Assembly: GCF_030646115.1 (NCBI RefSeq)
Contig: NZ_JAUSMX010000018.1
Coordinates: 1-64,000 of the forward strand
Direction: 5' to 3'
DNA: 64,000 nucleotides
Origin: Fluviicoccus sp.
Lineage (GTDB): Bacteria; Pseudomonadota; Gammaproteobacteria; Pseudomonadales; Moraxellaceae
Made by a program: the position numbers and the translations under genes
In this document: in pieces, positions 59,955 through 64,000 of the stretch
How the letters are laid out: each line of letters begins with the position of its first letter
Numbering within the stretch: the stretch's first letter is position 1
The notes under the pieces: generated by a model
What the model saw: the letters and a program-made list of their open reading frames with translations, nothing else
Told to the model about the DNA's origin: nothing
Databases searched by the model: none

Positions 59955-61367
59955 TCAGGCCACGCCTTCCGGCTCCACCCCCAAAACCGCTTCCAGCTCT
60001 TCCAGTACCTCCCGGCTGTACACCGCCAGCCGTTGCAAGTGCGGCAAGGCATCGCGGCAGCCGATGAAGCCGAAGTTCAGCGTATCGACATAGCTGACCA
60101 CCGTGATGTTCAGCGCATAGCCCTTGAACGGTATCGACAGCGGGAAATAGGAGTCCATGCGGTAGCCCCGGAAATACAACGGTTTCTCCGGCCCCGGCAC
60201 ATTGGAAATGGCGACATTGAAGGCCGGACGCACCCGCCCCGCCGCGCCCGGAATCTGTGACAGCAGCATCGGCGCCATCAGCAGGCCGGTAAACTGGATG
60301 ATGGCGTCCTTCGACATGCCTTGCAGTTGCTCCTTGGCGTGCGTGGTCGAGGTGACAATGGCATTCACCCGTTCCAGCGGATCGGCGATATCGGTCGCCA
60401 GCGAGGCGAGGATCGCCCCCACCGCATTGCCGCCGCCCGGATCATCCTTAGGCCGGACATTTACCGGGAGCATGGCTGTCAGGGCATCGGCAGGCAGTTT
60501 CTCCTGTTCAAGCAGGAATCGCCGCAACGCCCCCGAACACAGCGCCAGGACCACATCATTCATGGTGCCGTGACAGGCGCGGGCGACACGTTTGAGACGC
60601 TCCACCGGGAATTGCTGGGTGGCGAAACGACGGTTGCGGCTGATCTTCTGGTTGAGCGGGGACAGCGGCGCCTGCATCGGCGCAACCAGTTGCTGGTCAT
60701 GCTTGCGGGCGGACCGGATGACCGCCAGCAGGGCCGAGGCGGCGCTGCGCGAGGTTTCCAGCTGACCCTGCATGCCGTTCCACAGCGCTTCCAGCGTCGG
60801 CGGCTGCTCTTCCCGTTTTTCGCGGGGGTTGCGCGGCAGGGGCGGAATCAGGTGGAACATCGGGGTGCGGCGATCGGCGGGGTCGCTGGACAGGCTGCGC
60901 GACAAAATCTTGATGCCGGTATAACCGTCCACCAGCGCGTGATGCACCTTGAAGTAAATCGCGAAACGACCGCCCTCCAGCCCCTCGATGAAATGCACTT
61001 CCCAGGGCGGACGATGGAAGTCGATGTTGTGGCTGTGCAGGCGCGACACCAGGATGCCCAGTTCGCGCTCATCACCCGGCACGGGCAGTGCGGAACGGCG
61101 CACATGGTATTCCACGTCGAAATTGCGGTCTTCCACCCACGACTGCAACGGGTGGGTCAGCAGGTCGGGGTGACGCAGCTTGAGGTTCCACGGCGCATAG
61201 ACGGTAGTGTCATGACGAACCTCCTCCATCAGTTGCCGCAGGAAATCCGGAGATGCGTCGGCGGGCGGGATGAAGGTCATCAGGCCGCCGACATGCATCA
61301 TCGATTCACGGGTTTCACCGGCCAGGAACGACCAGTCCAGACTGTTGAGACGTTTTGACGCGGCCAT
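59955..61367 (-). CDS. wax ester synthase/acyl-CoA:diacylglycerol acyltransferase
   Basis: WS/DGAT motif FKVHHALVDGYTG (HHxxxDG), NVAISNVPGP. Confidence 0.95.
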   Translation of the reverse strand: MAASKRLNSLDWSFLAGETRESMMHVGGLMTFIPPADASPDFLRQLMEEVRHDTTVYAPWNLKLRHPDLLTHPLQSWVEDRNFDVEYHVRRSALPVPGDERELGILVSRLHSHNIDFHRPPWEVHFIEGLEGGRFAIYFKVHHALVDGYTGIKILSRSLSSDPADRRTPMFHLIPPLPRNPREKREEQPPTLEALWNGMQGQLETSRSAASALLAVIRSARKHDQQLVAPMQAPLSPLNQKISRNRRFATQQFPVERLKRVARACHGTMNDVVLALCSGALRRFLLEQEKLPADALTAMLPVNVRPKDDPGGGNAVGAILASLATDIADPLERVNAIVTSTTHAKEQLQGMSKDAIIQFTGLLMAPMLLSQIPGAAGRVRPAFNVAISNVPGPEKPLYFRGYRMDSYFPLSIPFKGYALNITVVSYVDTLNFGFIGCRDALPHLQRLAVYSREVLEELEAVLGVEPEGVA

Positions 61368-61567
61368 GGTTTTTTTCCTTATGCGGACCGTCGGAATGTG
61401 GATCGAGAGTAGCAAGGCCGGGACCGGTGCTCAAGTCATGAAAGCGCGGGCGGGTGCGCCGGGTGCGACAATATGTCGCAGGCGGTGGGCAGTCCATTAT
61501 CCTTATAATTCATATGTGAATTACGCCGCATGGATGACGTCGATCCCGCAACCGGAGACTGAAACCC

Positions 61568-62308
61568 GTGCATGCCGCCCTCGAAGACCGCTGTTCGCTG
61601 TGCCAGCCGCCGAAAAGCCCGGGAATCGGCGGGCCTTTGCTGCTGGCCATCGGTTTGCACGCGGCGCTGCTGGCCTGGCCCGGCTCGCCGGTTGTCATGC
61701 CCAAGCCGCAACACGAAATCCGGCTGCTGACGACGCTGGTCACGCCAGCCAATGCTCCGGCCGCACAAAGCATCCGGCGGGAAGCTGTTGCGACGCATCC
61801 CGCCGGATCCAACACATCGGCGTCATCGTTTTCACCAGTCCCACGCCTGAAAACCACTGCTGACAGCCCTCATCTGATGACAACCGCCGACGGCGGCATC
61901 CCCTCACCCGCTGTTGCGACGGTCGCGACGGACACCTTCCCGGAACAGGCCGACATCACGACTCCTGCCGCTGCCGCCCAATCCCAGCCCGGAATCACAA
62001 GCTCTGCGACAGCTGAGACAACGCCGCTAGAGCTGGCTGACCTGAATGTCGTCTGCCCGCAGCAACCCACGCCTGTGTACCCCTTGGCCTCCCGGCGTTT
62101 GCATGAAACCGGCCAGGTGGTGCTGAAAGTCGCCCTCGACAACGCCGGGCGCATCCTCAGCAGCGAAATCCGCCAGTCCTCCGGCTCCGGCCGCCTGGAC
62201 CGCGCCGCTCAGGAAACCGTCAGGGCCTGGCGCTGCCAACCGGCCCGCCGCGACGGTCAGGCGGTGGCCGCCGTCGCCCTGCAACGCTTCGAGTTCGCCC
62301 TGCAATGA
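61568..62308 (+). CDS. TonB-family energy transducer
   Basis: C-terminal PVYPLASRRLHETGQVVLKVALDNAGRILSSEIRQSSGSGRLDRAAQETVRAWRCQPA. Confidence 0.88.
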   Translation: MHAALEDRCSLCQPPKSPGIGGPLLLAIGLHAALLAWPGSPVVMPKPQHEIRLLTTLVTPANAPAAQSIRREAVATHPAGSNTSASSFSPVPRLKTTADSPHLMTTADGGIPSPAVATVATDTFPEQADITTPAAAAQSQPGITSSATAETTPLELADLNVVCPQQPTPVYPLASRRLHETGQVVLKVALDNAGRILSSEIRQSSGSGRLDRAAQETVRAWRCQPARRDGQAVAAVALQRFEFALQ

Positions 62309-62357
62309 CGGACTCCGCCCCGAATTCCCCTAACCCCCTTGTCACAGGAATACTTCC

Positions 62358-64000
62358 ATGACCTTCCATCGCAACCTGCTGGCTTTATCCATCCTGACCG
62401 CACTGTCCGCCGCCGCCCATGCCGGTGACGAGCCGACCCGCCTGCCCACCATCCTGGTGACCGCTCCCGGCATGGACCAGCCGCTGCAAGTGCATACCGA
62501 CCCGCGAACCCCGCGCCAACCCCTGCCCGCCCACGATGGCGCCGACTTCCTGAAGACCATCCCCGGCTTCAATGTGGTGCGTAAGAGCGGCACCGACGGC
62601 GACGCCACCTTCCGCGGGCTGGCCGGTTCACGGCTGGGCGTGCTGGTTGATGGTGAGAACATTCTGGGTGGCTGCAACGCCCGCATGGACGCCCCGACGG
62701 CGTATATTTACCCGGAAATCTACAACGCCATTACCGTGATCAAGGGACCGCAGACCGTGCAGCACGGCCCCGGCAACTCGGCCGCCACCATCCTCTTCGA
62801 GCGCAAGGTCAAGGCCTTCAGCGAACCGGGCTATCGCGGTTACGCCAGCCTGCTGGGCGGCAGCGCCGGTCGCCATGATGAAATCCTGGATGCCCAGTTC
62901 GGCAATACCCTGGGTTATGTGCAACTGACCGGCAGCAACTCCGCCTCGGGAGATTATCAGGACGGTGACGGCAACGACGTGCATTCGGAATTCAAGCGTC
63001 ACAGCGTCAATGGCGCGCTAGGCTGGACTCCGGGTAAAGACTCCCGACTCGAACTCTCCGGCGCACAAAGCGATGGTGAAGCGGCGTATGCCGACCGGGG
63101 CATGGACGGCACCAAGTTCCTTCGCAACAGCGCCAGCCTGCGCGGCGAATGGAAAAACCTCGGCCCGGTCGACAAACTGGACATTCTGCTCTATGAAAAC
63201 AGCGTCGACCACATCATGGATGACCAGACCCTGCGCAAGCCCGGCACCATGGGCTACGCCAACCCGAAACGCGAAACCCGCGGCGGCAAGATTGCCGGGA
63301 TGTTCGCCGTGTCCTGGGAAACCACCCTGACCCTGGGGCTGGATGCGCAGGAAAACGACCACAGCTCCCGCAGCGCCCCGGCCAGCGGGGTTTACAAGGC
63401 TTGGATCAATGACGCTTCGTTCAGCCAGCAGGGAATGTTCGCCGAAATGGAACATGCCTTGGGTGAGCGTCAGCGCGTGCTGGCCGGTGCGCGTTTCGAC
63501 CAATGGGAAGCGACCGACCAACGCCCCATGCTGATGGTGATGACCATGGGCGGCATGGCCATGAACCCGAACCCGACTGCCGGCCATACCCGGGATGACA
63601 ATCTCAGCAGCGGCTTCTTGCGCTACGAACAGGACCTGAGCGGCAGTCCCACCACCGTGTTCGCCGGGCTCAGCCAGAGTGAGCGCTTCCCGGACTACTG
63701 GGAACTGGTGGCCAAGCGCGGCGCCACGTCCAACAGCGCCTTCGACACCGCCGCCCCGGAAAAGACCCTGCAACTGGACTTCGGCGCCCTCTACAAATCG
63801 GAGCGTACCGAGTACTCCGCCTCGCTGTTCTACAACCGCATCCAGGACTACCTGCTGGTGGACTACACCTTCATGGGCATGGACAAGATGGCCACCGGCG
63901 TCACCCGCAACATCGACGCCCGCAGCTTCGGCGGTGAGTTGGGTGCAGCCAGGGAATTCGGCGCTTGGAAAGCCGATGCGACGCTGGCCTATACCCGAGG
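62358..64000 (+). CDS. TonB-dependent copper receptor (OprC/NosA-like), 3'-incomplete at window end
   Basis: Manual translation MTFHRNLLALSILTALSAAAHAGDEPTRLPTILVTAPGMDQPLQ...LVDGENILGGCNARMDAPTAYIYPE...VIKGPQTVQHGPGNSA; open to the window edge, so absent from the ORF track. Confidence 0.9.
   Translation, partial: MTFHRNLLALSILTALSAAAHAGDEPTRLPTILVTAPGMDQPLQVHTDPRTPRQPLPAHDGADFLKTIPGFNVVRKSGTDGDATFRGLAGSRLGVLVDGENILGGCNARMDAPTAYIYPEIYNAITVIKGPQTVQHGPGNSAATILFERKVKAFSEPGYRGYASLLGGSAGRHDEILDAQFGNTLGYVQLTGSNSASGDYQDGDGNDVHSEFKRHSVNGALGWTPGKDSRLELSGAQSDGEAAYADRGMDGTKFLRNSASLRGEWKNLGPVDKLDILLYENSVDHIMDDQTLRKPGTMGYANPKRETRGGKIAGMFAVSWETTLTLGLDAQENDHSSRSAPASGVYKAWINDASFSQQGMFAEMEHALGERQRVLAGARFDQWEATDQRPMLMVMTMGGMAMNPNPTAGHTRDDNLSSGFLRYEQDLSGSPTTVFAGLSQSERFPDYWELVAKRGATSNSAFDTAAPEKTLQLDFGALYKSERTEYSASLFYNRIQDYLLVDYTFMGMDKMATGVTRNIDARSFGGELGAAREFGAWKADATLAYTR

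Overview
64 kb, GC-rich proteobacterial chromosome window (probably gammaproteobacterial; taxonomy inferred from gene content only). It is mostly housekeeping and metabolic genes: msrPQ, pssA, ilvBHC, bioBFHCD, comF, corA-like, priA, amtB, miaB, ybeZ/phoH-ybeY-corC-lnt, a desaturase/ferredoxin-reductase cluster, WS/DGAT and a copper TonB receptor running off the right edge. Main points of interest: (1) a lower-GC island at about 51.3-54.6 kb inside the normally contiguous miaB...phoH region. It holds a structurally convincing integron attC site (53000-53122, minus strand) between a Sel1-repeat gene and a DUF4241-like (probable immunity) gene, plus a truncated DUF1016 gene. One side is bordered by a decayed ~107 bp duplicate of the phoH 5' end. 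(2) A DUF692/MNIO enzyme with an uncharacterised partner protein, downstream of three tandem paralogous periplasmic solute-binding-like proteins and with no recognisable precursor peptide. (3) A clear yybP-ykoY (Mn2+) riboswitch ahead of a TMEM165/UPF0016 gene. (4) A 21-bp-spaced direct repeat upstream of the ferredoxin-reductase/desaturase genes, suggestive of AraC-type regulation. (5) An rrn-P1-like promoter at the left edge. No CRISPR array, rRNA gene or tRNA gene was recognised by eye. All family assignments come from reading the protein sequences; no database search was run.
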